Origin: Capsicum annuum
Lineage: Eukaryota > Streptophyta > Magnoliopsida > Solanales > Solanaceae
Direction: 5' to 3'
DNA: 64,000 nt
NCBI RefSeq assembly: GCF_002878395.1
Contig: NC_061120.1
Location: forward strand, 96,517,711-96,581,710
In this document: positions 47,043-58,688 of the stretch, piece after piece
How the letters are laid out: each line of letters opens with the position of its first letter
Position numbering within the stretch: the stretch's first letter is position 1
Notes under the pieces: model-generated
Seen by the model: the letters and a program-made list of their open reading frames with translations, nothing else
What the model was told of the DNA's origin: nothing
Databases searched by the model: none
Program-made: the position numbers and the translations under genes

Positions 47043-47517
47043 TGTAAGACCCCAGGAAACCTCTGAGCTTAATCCAGTCCTTTAAGCTTGTCAAAGGGTC
47101 CCAAACTTAGAAAATTCTATCCAAGTTCCCAAACTTAGCCTATTTTGGCCTTCGAAAGTTGGCAATCTCATCTCTCTTTCTTAATATCCTTTAATGGCCC
47201 ATATTTTCATTAATTCATGATCAAGAAGGTCAATAGGTGTTCTCGAACAAGTTTTGGATTTTTCAGAACACCTTTAGATCATGTTCGGAGTCCTGAAATA
47301 GTGGACCAATGCGATCTTGGTACGCCGCATTACAAATCATGTTAGTCAACATTTTTGAGGCTCTAGAGCCAAAACTATTAAGGCTCGATATGATCATGGC
47401 ACTATGCATCGAGCATTGTATCGCAGCGATCAACGTGCCACGTCGCTTTTAGCATCCGCACCCAGTTTTTAGTCATTAAATGACCACTTCCTCAAGGGAA
47501 AAAGGGTTAATTTCCCA

Positions 47518-47530
47518 CCCCTATATAAGT
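47518..47530 (+). promoter_or_regulatory. TATA box of the R7 LTR
   Basis: CCCCTATATAAGTC is a textbook plant TATA box, about 60 bases after the dyad-word array. The likely transcription start is near 47550-47560. Confidence 0.65.
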
Positions 47531-48766
47531 CACAAATACGTAATTCAACCCTATTTCACCCAAATTATAGTGGTTTCTCTCTCAAATCCATTAAGAACAA
47601 GCTTAGGGTTTCTAATTGAGGATCTAATTTGAAGAATTTCATCATTCGTTTTCAAGAATCTTCCATCCAAGGTATGCATAGTGTTAATTTATGGATTCCT
47701 TTCATCCATAAAGCTCAAGAACCCTATTTTAAATTATAAATCATAATGTTTATGTTGTGGGTTGTTTTGTAACCATGTTTATCTTGTTGTACGATTCCCA
47801 AGTTGGAATCTTTACGTGTTTGTCATGAAACTTTGTTAGCATGCGTATGAAATACGTGTTTCACCTATTCCCTAAGTTGTTCATGTAAGGTGTTTGATAA
47901 AATGCCTAAGAGGGTACAATTTGTGTATTATAGATCAATTGTAACCCATATGATAAATGTAGTCTTACCCATATGTTCAAATGAGTCCCACGCTATTTGA
48001 TGTGCAATATAGATGTTTGTTGGAATGCTCATGTTGTTAGAGTATGAAATTATGATACTTATTATATGCATTCATACCATGTACAAGTTTATGATAACCA
48101 TATGCTTCATGAAATCCCCAACTTATTATATTGTGGATTATTGATGTTGGTCATGTATTCAAGAATGGCATACCTTATCAGTTTCCTTCTATCGAGTCCT
48201 GGGGGTAGTTGTACCTAACAACTTATCTTTGTGCCTAGAGCCAGTCATGTTTTCACGATACTCTCAGTGAAGCCATGGTCAATAGAACTCCATCAGTCAT
48301 GTGACTCAGGAAAGCTCAGTTTTTAAGTAATCTTATTAATAATCGTCTATCAATGAAACTCAGTTAACTCAGTCTAGTTCAGCTCAGTTAATCATGTTCA
48401 TTGTCTATTTTGATGGGAGTAGGATTTAGCACCAATTGAACCCAAGGATTGGAACTCACCTGCCAGTAGAGGGTGTGATTCTTAGAAGCAATCCTTGCAT
48501 TCAAGAACTACATAGCCAGCATAGGTTGAGACATCTAATATGCCAATTGAGGGTTGATGAGGTGGATTAACTTCCTGTTGAGGGTTCCCACTATTCTCAT
48601 TTGAGTAGCTGCTAGTTGAAGGTCACTCATAGCTTGTCCTTACTAGTGGCACAGTATTGACACCCTTCTAATTGAGGTTACAGATTAGACCCCAACTCAG
48701 CTATATTGCTTTAGTTGGGGCATTTCGGTTAGATGACTACTTTCCATAGTTATATTTTAAGGCTCA

Positions 48767-48771
48767 GCAAT
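48767..48771 (+). repeat. R8 target-site duplication, left (GCAAT)
   Basis: GCAAT before R8, GTGAT (57896-57900) after it: two transitions. The R4 LTR, uninterrupted here, reads TCTCAATAAAA, supporting the site. Confidence 0.6.
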
Positions 48772-51012
48772 AGTAATACCCTAGAAAATATTTCATTGAA
48801 ATTTTGTGCGTAAACGTGTTGGGTTCTATCTTCTAGAATGAATTATAAATTTTCCATGCGAAATATCTTAGATTATGAACCAACATTGCATAGAGTATCA
48901 AAACATATTTCCAACGATATGTGGATCATCCAAAATGGACACCCGAGTGATGAGTTATGAACATTCCAATCGAACCATGAATAGTAGTGAACAGTAAAAC
49001 CTGCAGGAAAAAGTACTGAGGCCTGGCGTATTTTTTCTCTAACTTTAAATGATCATAAATCCTTGTACATAATGATCTAGGTGATCTACTATATATCAGC
49101 GGAAAGCTCTGTGAGTCCTCTTTCTAATGAAATTGGTTTCATCCAATTTGAATATTGGAGTAAAACGTTATGGTTGATCTACTTCAGACTATCAAAATAG
49201 TCTACCAAAGGAAAGATTTGAGAATTTTTTTTAATTTTTAGGGGGGTTTTGGCTATTCCCCCTCACCCAAAATCCTTCCAAATCCTATATTAAAGCCTAT
49301 TAGAAGCATTATATGTTATATTTCATCAAACTCCCTCAAAAAGAAAACCCTAAGCTCCTACATCCAACTTTAAGAACCTCCAAAGTTCACCATTAATTCT
49401 GTAAATTTATTCAAGATTTCAAGTTCCTAGTTCAAGAACTCCAAGAACTGTCATTCAAAGGTACGATTAACATCTCAAAAATGAGTATCGATCTAAGTTC
49501 ATCATTCAAGGTATGTGGAGTTTTTAACAAGAACTCTCTTTCGTTCTTGTGCCCAAAAGTAATTTTCTTTACAAAGGCATGATTTTTATTTGATTTTAAT
49601 AAATTTGAGGCATAAACCCATATCTTATGATGGTTATTATAAAATCTTGATGTTTATGATTTTGAAAGATGAATGTACATGTATGGAGATATAAAGCATG
49701 AATCTTGAATGATATTTATCATGATTTTGATATTTGGGTCGTGAATCTCCATTGGAAATTATTTTTTATAGAAAGTGTATGTTATAAGTATGTTGATGTT
49801 GAATATTTAAGATATTTTGAATTATTTGTCCTTTTGGTCTTAATGGAGTTGTTTTGAACTCGAGTGTGAATGAAATGCACAACGTGGTTGATTTTGATAG
49901 ATGGGAAGCATGATGGCTCCCGATGTATTTTTATATATTACTGAAATTATTTTGTTATGGATTGACTTTGAAATGATCTGTGCTAAGTTCAGGAGAAATC
50001 TTTAGCACCGAGTGGGAGGTATAAATCGACCTTACTTCCCTATAACTACGTGCCCCCGTAGGAGTAAGCCTGAGGCTAATTTATATAGTGATCACTAGTT
50101 TGTTTGGATTTGATATCAATAGTTCTACTCTGATGGCAAGGATAGGACGGCTCTCCCCAATGTGGGTTGTACGTTGGACTCCATGTAGCTCACATGGTTT
50201 ATGTCGGTTATAGGATCTCCCAGTGTGTGCGTGTTTCCTTGTGTCTATGGTGAATGGTGAAGTGATTTGAAAGTGGAATTGTGAAAGTTATTCTTTCAAA
50301 AGATTTAAATGATATTTACATTATGAGAATTGATATTCTTGATGAACTGAAAGTGATTGACAAATTATATGATGACTCATATGTGTTATTTTACTTATTT
50401 CATCCTCTAATGATTATAATGATTTTCTTTGGGCTATGTGAGTCCTTCATACATCCTACATATTTCTTATAAATATTTGTGATGATGATGTTTATACAAC
50501 TGCATACACACCCATATACTCGGTTCCTTTCTATGGTACAGACCCACATCTTCGAATATGGGATGTATTTTCTCGCAATGTAGGTTTAGGTGCTCAGTTC
50601 CAGGTTCGACATGATTTTTTGGGCACGCTGTTCTAAATCCTCTATTATGGTGAGTCCTCATGTTCCGAGGACGTGATGTCGGATGTTGGTTTCATGGAAT
50701 TATTTATATTTGATAACTGAGTATGAGTCAGTTGGGGAATGTCACAATGGCTTGTTGGTTTTATGGATTTTCTTAGAGGCTTGTCAGACTAGTATAGATG
50801 TTGAGAGTTGACTAATAAGTTGTATTTTGTTATATTTCTAAAATTCTTTTATTCTTGGATGATGATTACTCTGTTGATATTTGAGGGTTATTTATGGAAA
50901 CCCCGTTGATTTGTGTTGACCTGAATGAAAATGGCTCAAAGGGTTAGCTTGGGGCTACTCATAGCCTCAAGCACCGTGTGACATTCTGGGACCCATTTTT
51001 TGGGGCCTTACA
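48772..51012 (+). mobile_element. R8 5' LTR
   Basis: Starts AGTAATACCC (TGTAATACCC in the partner), ends GGCCTTACA. Two copies of the shared module at 48906-48959 and 49115-49172. A 63-codon frame at 50281-50472 is also open in the partner LTR, but I see no family resemblance. Confidence 0.94.
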
Positions 51013-51014
51013 AA

Positions 51015-51033
51015 GTTGGTATCAGAGCTTAAG
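51015..51033 (+). other. R8 primer-binding site (Met-tRNA type)
   Basis: TTGGTATCAGAGCTTAAGG, three bases after the LTR end. The best-preserved primer site in the window. Confidence 0.88.
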
Positions 51034-51244
51034 GTTTTAAGGTGTCCTAGGGAGTTTGACAAGCCTTGTTAAGTAGAGTCTTAATCATTGGTGTATAGCG
51101 CGCCATATCTATGAGCAAGAGGCTACAAGATGTTTTAGGAAAAAATGTGATTCTTTCTTTTAGAAGTGATTCTTTCTTTTAGAAGTCTATCGTGCTGAAA
51201 GTGTCTCTCTCTGCTATTGATTCGTGCTCTTCTCTTTCAAAAAT

Positions 51245-52290
51245 ATGCCTCCACATTGAGTGAGAATAAATAATGATGGTCAGCAACCTCAACCCATTGA
51301 CCCATTGAATGAAAACGTGTCTCATGCTGAATTTTGGGTAGCCTTTCAAGCACTGGCCCAAGGTGTTACCGAAAATGTTCAGGCCAACTTGTCCTCAGCT
51401 CCACAGCAGTAGGGAGGTAATTCAGCTGCTGCCAGGATTCGTGACTTCATACGGATGAATCCACCAGAATTCCATAGTCCAAGTTTGCTGAGGATCCATG
51501 GTTATGTTTAGAGGAGGTACGGAAGATTACTTAGGTGATGCATGTATCTAAGGAACATAGTCTGGAGTTGGCTGAATATAGGTTGAAAGACCTTGCTTAT
51601 AACTTGGTTGTTTCTTAGAAGAAAGGTAGATTTGAGGTAGCTGTCCCTACAACTTGGCAAGAATTCCAGGATACATCTCTGGATAAGTTTTTCCCTTTAG
51701 AGATGAGGGAGGCGAAGGTGTAAGAGTTTATGTACCTGCGATAGGGCTATATGACTGTTAGGGAGTACTATGTAAAGTTCAATCAGTTAGCCAAGTATGC
51801 TCCTGACTTAGTGGCTGATAATCGGGTTAGTATAAGTAAGTTTGTAACTGGAGTGTCTAGTTATGTGGTTAAGGATTGTAGTTTTGCTATGCTGAATAGT
51901 GAGATAAATCTTTCTAGGATGATGACTCATGCCCAATAGATTGAGGTAGACAAGATTAAGGAGAGAGATATAATGAGAGAGAATAAGAGAGCTAGGTTTA
52001 AGCAGCACGGACAGGGTCAGACTAGATCGCAGGGAGGGAGTAACCCTCAATATCAGGATCGTTCGTCTATGCCAGCACCATTATCTACTAGTGCTCTCAT
52101 ACCTAGAGGTAGACAGGAGCAAGGTACTAGGTCATATGCATCTAGGTCCCAGTCCAGTGCTGGCAGTAAGCCAAATCGTCCCCTGTATCCTAAGTGTGGT
52201 AGGGCTTATTTGGGTGAGTTTTGGGGTGATAAGAGGAGTTGTTTCTGGTGTGGTGACATGGCTCCCAGAGTTAGAGATTGTCCATAGGAT
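51245..52290 (+). pseudogene. R8 gag
   Basis: Start MPPH at 51245 after a 230-base leader. ARIRDFIRMNPPEFHSP (51430), broken middle, then MTVREYYVKFNQLAKYAPDL, VSISKFVTGVSSYVVKDCSF and INLSRMMTHAQ (51751-51939), then a basic, Gln/Ser-rich tail and a zinc knuckle ending CFWCGDMAPRVRDCP near 52285. In the knuckle (C-x2-C-x4-H-x4-C) the His is Pro, so zinc binding is probably lost. Many stops are TAG at Gln codons. Confidence 0.88.
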
Positions 52291-52439
52291 GGATAAGGGC
52301 GTCGTGACTATCTCCCTCAGACCTACACTCAGACTGTTAGTGCTCCAGTTCCAGCGATTCGCCCAGCCCCAGCTCAAGGCTCCTCTTCTAGCAATGCTGG
52401 CGGGCATCGCCAAAATAGATTCAATGCTTTACCATCCCT

Positions 52440-52640
52440 CCAGGAACAGGAGGACTCTCCTGATATTGTTACTAGTATGCTTCATATATTTTAGTTTGAT
52501 ATGTATGCTTTGTTGGATCCTGGATCCAGTTTCTCATATGTTAAACCTTTGATTGCTGTGAATTTTGAAATGAGTCCTGAGATTATGCCTGAGCCTATCC
52601 TTCTTTCTACCCCAGTAGGTTATTCGATTATTGATCTTTT
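52440..52640 (+). pseudogene. R8 protease, truncated
   Basis: FDMYALLDPGSSFSYVKPL (DPGSS active site intact), then VNFEMSPEIMPEPILLS and TPVG. After TPVG the sequence jumps directly into the RT linker (IIDLFRDT-PISIPPY). Relative to R2, where the same two points lie roughly 450 bases apart, the second half of protease and the linker are deleted. The joint is in frame. Confidence 0.85.
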
Positions 52641-53330
52641 TCGCGATACTTAGCCCATTTCTATTCCTCCTTACCATATGGCCCCTACAGAACTTAAGGA
52701 GTTGAAAGAGCAACTCAAAGATCTACTAGATAAGGGTTTTATAAGGCCCAGTGTTTCTCCTTGGGGTGATCCTTTATTGTTTGTGAGAAAAAAAGGTGGC
52801 TCTTTGCATATGTGCATTAATTACCTCCAACTGAATAAAGTCACCTTCAAAATAAGTACCCCTTTCCGAGAATAGATGATTTGTTTGACAAATTGCAAGG
52901 TGCAAGTTATTTCTCAAAGATAGACCTTCATTCCGGCTATTATCAACTCAAAGTTAGGGAGTGTGACATCTTGAAAACCACTTTTCAAACTCGTTATGGC
53001 CATTTTGAGTTTCTTGTTATGTCTTTTGGGTTAACTAATGCCCCAGCAGCTTTCATGGACCTCATGAATTGAGTGTTCAGACCATATCTTGATATGTTTG
53101 TCATAGTGTTCATCGATGATATACTGGTGTACTCCCTTAGTGAGGATGAACATTCTGATCATCTCCGAACTGTCTTGCAAACCCTTAGAGATCACAAGTT
53201 GTTTGCCAAGTTCAGTAAGTGTGAGTTTTGGCTAAAGTCAGTTGCTTTCCTAGGTCATATCATTTCTTTCGAGGGTATTAGAGTTGATCCCCAAAGGACC
53301 AAAGATGTTAGAAATTAGCCTAGACCTATT
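52641..53330 (+). pseudogene. R8 reverse transcriptase
   Basis: [80 protein letters not shown], and [13 protein letters not shown] with the catalytic FIDD intact. Stops: TAG at 52651 (a Gln position), TGA at 53070 (an Arg position), TAG at 53316 (a Trp position). A single-base change near 52870 shifts frame after KISTP. Apart from these, it is the best-preserved RT in the window. Confidence 0.92.
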
Positions 53331-53990
53331 TCTTCGACTGATATCCGAAGTTTCTTAGGTTTAGCTGGCTATTACCGCCATTTTGTTGAGGGTTTATCCT
53401 CTATATCATCTCCTATGACTCGATTGACCCAAAAAAAAGTAAAGTTCTTATGGTCCGAATCTTGTGAGAAGAGCTTTCAGGAGTTGATGACTCGACTCAC
53501 TTCAGCCCCTGTTTTGACTTTGCCTGATGGTGTTGATGGTTTTATGGTGTACTATGATGCTTCGAGAGTTGGGTTAGGTTGCGTATTGAAGTAGAAGGGT
53601 AAGGTGATAGCTTATGCTTCTAGATAGTTGAAACCCCATGAGAAAAATTACCCCACCAATGAACTTGAGTTGGCTGTTGTTGTGTTTGCTTTGAAAATCA
53701 GGAGACACTATTTGTATGGTGTCCATGTTGATGTTTTCACTGATCATAAGAGTCTGCAGTATGTGTTTACCTAGAGAGAATTGAATCTTAGGAAGAGACG
53801 ATGGTTAGAACTATTAAAGGACTATGATATGAGTGTGTTGTACCATCTGGGCAAGGCCAATGTTGTTTCAGATACCCTAAGTAGAGTGTCCATGGGTAGT
53901 GTTTCGCATGTGGTAGAAGGTAAGAAAGAGTTGGCTTGTGATGTACATCATTTGGCTAGATTAGGGGTTAGGTTGGTTGACTAACTGAAG
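53331..53990 (+). pseudogene. R8 RNase H
   Basis: [150 protein letters not shown]. In one frame apart from stops at 53592, 53625 and 53772, each TAG where the family has CAG. Catalytic Asp (YYDAS), Glu (NELELAVV) and Asp (FTDHKS) are all present. Confidence 0.92.
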
Positions 53991-54179
53991 GTAGTATAGA
54001 GGTTCAGAGCAGTTTTGAATCCTCCTTGGTTTCAAAAGTAAAGGAAAAACAATACTTAGATACTAGTTTGGTCAGACTGAAGGAGTCAGTCAAGGACCAA
54101 AAAGTAGAGGTTTTCTCCCAAGGAGGAGATGGTATGTTGAGATTGTAGGGTAGATTGTGTGTCCCGAATGTTGATGATC

Positions 54180-55030
54180 TGAGATAGAGGATTATGGCTG
54201 AAGCGCACAGAGCGCGATATTCTATTCATCCTGGTGCCACCATGATGTACCGAGACTTGCGGGAAATCTATTGGTGGTGTGGCTTGAAGAAATATATAGC
54301 AGCGTTTGTAGCTAAGTGTGCAACATACTAACAGGTTAAGATTGAACACCAAAGACCTGGTGGTATGATGCAAGAGTTTAGTATTCCCACTTGGAAGTGG
54401 GGATAGATAAATCTGGACTTCGTGATTGGTTTACCTCCTTCCCAACGCCATCGTGATTACATTTGGGTTGTGGTTGATAGGTTGACTAAGTTTGCTCATT
54501 TCTTGCCTGTTCATACTTCATAGTTTTATTATCTATCATTTTAGATCGGGGTACTCAGTTCACTTTGCAATTTTGGAAAGCTTTTCAGAAGGGTCTTGGT
54601 ACCCAAGTGCTTTTGAGTTCTGCTTTTTATCCGCAGACCGATGGTCAGGCTGAGCGAACCATCCTGACCTTAGAGGATATGTTGGGAGCTTGTACACTTG
54701 ACTTTAAGGGAAGTTGGGAAGATCACTTACCGTTGATAGAGTTTGCTTACAATAACAGTTTCCACTCTAGTATTGGCATGGCTCCGTTTGAAGCCCTATA
54801 TGGGATAAAGTGTAGATCACCCATAGGTTGGTTTGAGGTGGGTGAAGCGGCTGTGAGTGGTCCTGATTCGGTATTTGAGGCTATGGAAAAAGTTAAGTTG
54901 ATTAGGGAAAGGTTGAAAACTGTGCAGAGCCTTAAAAAGTCATATGCGGATGTTAGAAGGAGAGACCTTGAGTTTGAAGTTGGTGACCTAGTGTATCTAA
55001 AAATTTCACCCATAAGGGGGTGAAGAGATT
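54180..55030 (+). pseudogene. R8 integrase, with internal deletion
   Basis: Zinc region HRARYSIHPGATMMYRDLRE, IYWWCGLKKYIAAFVAKCAT (second Cys pair damaged), then LDFVIGLPPSQRHRDYIWVV, DRLTKFAHFLPVHTS. Next, about 65 bases present in R4 (the AEDYAKLYIREL block) are missing, and the sequence resumes DRGTQFTLQFWKAFQKGLGT, TDGQAERTILTLEDML, EFAYNNSFHSSIGMAPFEAL, YADVRRRDLEFEVGDLVYLK. All three DDE residues survive, but the deletion removes part of the core fold and shifts frame. Confidence 0.9.
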
Positions 55031-55430
55031 CGGAAAGAAGGGGAAGCTTAGTCCCCGTTATGTTGGTCCTTACAAAATTCTTAGCCGTGTTGGTAAGGTA
55101 GATTATGAAGTCGAGTTGCCTTCCGAGTTGTCCTTTATTCATCCAATATTCCATGTCTCCATGCTTAGAAAGCATATTAGTAATGCTGTGGTAGTGGCCT
55201 TTGTGAGTGCTTACACTTAAGAAAATCTTTCTTTTGATGAGATTCCTGTTGAGATTCTTGATTTCAGTGTGCGAAGACTATGGAACAAAAAAGTTCCCTT
55301 GGTCAAGGTGTTGTGGCGAAACCAATCTGTCGAGGGTGTAACTTGGGAAACTGAGGTGGATATACGATCCAAGTACCCACACCTATTTTCCGCGAACTCC
55401 GATCAAGCCGAAGGTACCTTTCTTTCCTAA
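55017..55430 (+). pseudogene. R8 GPY/F region and chromodomain
   Basis: MKRFGKKGKLSPRYVGPYKI, VDYEVELPSELSFIHPIFHV, SMLRKHI, then after a stop LSFDEIPVEILDFSVRRLWN, KKVPLVKVLWRNQSVEGVTW, ETEVDIRSKYPHLFS, ending in TAA near 55430. A one-base deletion at about 55020 separates it from integrase. The stop at 55218 follows VSAYT. A single clean chromodomain otherwise. Confidence 0.9.
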
Positions 55431-55631
55431 ATCATGCACTTTTGATAAAAGTTGCAGCAGTTCAGCTGTCATTTATTATGTGTTTAGCTGTTGCTTCTTG
55501 AATTTATGCATTCTATGTTGCATTCGGAGTGAGAAACGATGTGGGGATGAGTCTAACGAATGGTTTCAGCTGTATGCTCTATTCCCTATCTAATCTTGGC
55601 ATATCTAATGTCATTCGAGGATGAATGTTTC

Positions 55632-55645
55632 CACGGGGGGGATGA
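55632..55645 (+). other. R8 polypurine tract
   Basis: CACGGGGGGGATGA directly before TGTAATACCC. Confidence 0.8.
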
Positions 55646-57895
55646 TGTAATACCCTGGGAAAGTTTTCATTGAAATTTTGTGCGTAAACATGTTGGGTTC
55701 TATCTTCTAGAATGAATTGTAAATTTTTTTTGAGAAATGTCTTAGATTATGACCGACCATTATGTAGAGTATCGAATAAGCTTTCCAACGATATGTGGAT
55801 CATCCAAAACGAACACCCAAGCGACGAGTTATGAACATTTCGATCGAACCGTGAATAGTAGTAAACAGTAAAACGTGTAGGAAAAAGTACTGAGGCCTGG
55901 CGTATTTTTTATCCAACTTTAAATGATCATAACTCCTTGTACATAATGATTTGGGTGATCTACTATATATCAACGGAAAGCTCTGCGAGTCCTCTTTCTA
56001 ATGAAATTGATTTCATCCAATTTGAATATCTGAGTAAAATGTTATGGTCGATCTACTTTAGACTATCAAAATAGTCCACCAAAGGACAGATTAGAGAAAT
56101 TTTTTTATTTTTAGGGGCATTTTTATCATCCCCCCAACCGAAAATCCGTCCAAACCCTATATTAAAGCCTATTAGAAGCATTATATGTTATATTTCATCA
56201 AACACCCTCAAAAAGAGAACCCTAAGCTCCTACATCCAACTTCAAGAACCTCCAAAGTTCACCATTAATTCGGCAAATTTATTTAAGATTCCAAGTTCCT
56301 AGTTCAAGAACTCCAAGAACTATCATTCAAAGGCACAATTAACATCTCAAAAATGAGTATTGATCTAAAGTTCATCATTCAAGGTATGTAGGGTTTTTCA
56401 ACAAGAACTCTCTTTCATTCTTGTGCCCAGAAGTAATTTTCTTTACAAAGACATAATTTTTATTTGATTTTTATGAATTTGAAGTATGAACCCATATCTT
56501 ATGATAATTATTATGAAATCTTGATGTTTATGATTTTGAAAGAAAAATTTACATGTGTGGAGATATAAAGCATGAATCTTGGACGATATTTATCATGATT
56601 TTGATATTTGGGTCATGAATCCCCATTGGAAATTGTATTTTTTTTAATGAGAAAGTGTGTGTTATAAGCATGTTGATGTTGAATATTTGAGATATTTTGA
56701 ATGATTTGACCTTTTGGTCTTAATGGAGTTGTTTTGAACTCGAGTGTAAAAGAAATCCACAACGTGGTTGATTTTGATAGATGGGAAGCGTGATGGCTCT
56801 CGATGTATATTTATATATATTATTGAAATTGTTTTGTTGTGGATTGTTTTTGAATTGTTCTGAGCTAAGTCCTGGAGAAATCTTTATCACCCAGTGGGAG
56901 GTATAAAGCGACCTTACTTTCCTAGTATTACGTACCCCCATAGGAGTGAGCCTGAGGCTAATTTATATAGTGATCACTAGTTTGTGTGGATTTGATATTG
57001 ACAGTACTACTCCGATGGAAAGGATAGGAGGGCTTTCTGCAAAGTGGGTTGTACGTTGGACTCCATGTAGCTCACATGGTATATGTCGGTTATAGGATCT
57101 CCCAGTATGTGTGTGTTTCCTAGCGTCTATGGTGAATGGTGAAGTGATTTGAAAGTGGAATTGTGAAAGTTATTCTTTCAAAAGATTTAAATGATATTTA
57201 CAGTATAAGAATTGATATTCTTGATGAACTGAAAGTGATTGACAAATTATATGATGACTCACATTTGTTATTGTACTTATTTCATCCTCTCATGATTATG
57301 ATAATTTTCTTCGGGCTATATGAGTCTTTCATACATCCTGCTTATTTCTTATAACTATTTATGATGATGATGTTTATACAACTGCATACACCCCCATATA
57401 CTCAGTTCCTTTCCATGGTACTAACCCACATCTTCGGATATGGGCTACATTTTCTCAGAATGTAGGTTCAGGTGCTCAGTTCCAGGTTCGATAGTGATTC
57501 TTCGGGCACGCTATTGTACATCCTCTGTTGTGGTGAGTCCTCATGTTCTGAGGATGTGATGTCTAATGTTGGTTTCATGGAATTGTTTACATTTGATAAT
57601 TGAGTATGACTCAGTTGGGGCATGTCTCAATGACTCTCTAGTTTTATTAATTTTCTTAGAGGCTAGTCAGACTAGTATAGATGTTGGGAGTTGACTTATA
57701 AGTCATATTTTGTTATCTTTCTGAAATTCTTTTATTCTTGGATGATGATTACTCTGTTGATATTTGAGGTTTATTTATGGAAACCCCGTTGATTTATGTT
57801 GAACTAAATGAAAATGGCTCAAAGGGTTAGCTTCGGGCTACTCGTAGCCTCAAGCACCGTGTGACACTCCGGGACCCATTTTCCGGGGTGTTACA
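55646..57895 (+). mobile_element. R8 3' LTR
   Basis: TGTAATACCC to GGTGTTACA. Shared modules at 55780-55833 and 55990-56046. Confidence 0.95.
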
Positions 57896-58670
57896 GTGAT
57901 AAAACTCAGATAGTTCTACAAAATTTAGGACTGTTAGATACAGTCAACTCAGAATAGTACAAAACTCAACTAGTTCCATCAAAACTTTCACTGTCAGATA
58001 CGGTCGCTCAGTATCAGTTATCAGTAACTCATGTTATCAATAGTCATACTTAGTAGTCAGTATCATCACGAATTCAGTTACAACCATTTATTTGATGCAT
58101 GTATTCTCATGTTCATGTTCTATAGTCAGTTAGCACTGTTTATGCATTTGAACCCTCTGCATTCAGCCTACCTCACACGCATACTAGAACGTTCAACAGT
58201 ACTGACGTATTTGTGCAATGGTGTTTTATACAATAGGTCTAGAAGCATGAGTTCCAGTGCATCAGTAGCACTCCAAATTTCAGCACCCAAATTTAGCAGT
58301 GAGTCATCATCATTCGAGGATGATAATACTATTTATTTTATTATTTCAGTTTAGGTTTCAATCGATGGAGTTAGTTTGGGACACGTCCCATCCACTCCTT
58401 ATTCAAACAGTTCAGTCAGTTAGAGACTTTTTAGACTATAGTATGTTAAGATAGTTTATTTCAGTTCTTGTTTTGGTATTGATATACCTTACTCTCAGAT
58501 ATTATGTTTTATCCAGTTTGAACCTTATGGCATGTCTCAGTCTATTATTTTTGTATTTTATATGATGTTATATAGTATTCAGGTACAAATATCAGTCATT
58601 AGTTATCTTGTGGTCCTTCGGGGTCATGAGAATCGTGTAGCATTCCGAGTACCAAATTTGGGGTGTTACA
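57896..58670 (+). mobile_element. R7 5' LTR, right part
   Basis: Resumes with AATAAAACTCAG-like sequence matching the R4 LTR (near 14155), ends GGTGTTACA at 58670. Includes GGTCCTTCGGGGTCATGAG near the end, as in the R4 5' LTR. Confidence 0.88.
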
Positions 58671-58672
58671 AA

Positions 58673-58688
58673 TTTGGTATTAGAGCCT
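58673..58688 (+). other. R7 primer-binding site (Met-tRNA type)
   Basis: TTTGGTATTAGAGCC, one C-to-T change from TTTGGTATCAGAGCC, two bases after the LTR end. Confidence 0.8.

Larger units (their letters stand above)
47043..48771 (+). mobile_element. R7 5' LTR, left part
   Basis: Starts TGTAAGACCCC. Related to the R4 LTR in its second half (AAGAATCTTCCATCCAAGG, CCTGCCAGTAGAGGGTGTG, TAGGTTGAGACATCT). Interrupted at 48771 by R8. Dyad words at 47305-47460 include a perfect 7-bp hairpin GCTCGAT (47383-47389) / ATCGAGC (47408-47414). Confidence 0.85.
48772..57895 (+). mobile_element. R8, near full-length chromovirus (Tekay/Del-like)
   Basis: LTRs 48772-51012 and 55646-57895 (about 2.24 and 2.25 kb) are closely similar along their length. 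Primer site at 51016, gag at 51245, pol to 55430, polypurine tract before 55646. The most complete element in the window, but with many stops and deletions in protease and integrase. It split the R7 5' LTR. Confidence 0.94.

Noticed and set aside
50281..50472. A 63-codon ORF in the R8 5' LTR, with a similar open ORF at 57163-57354 in the 3' LTR.
   Set aside because: The two copies are similar because LTRs are copies of each other. Composition is AT-rich, with no recognisable domain and no start context I can defend. Two open copies are not evidence of selection here.
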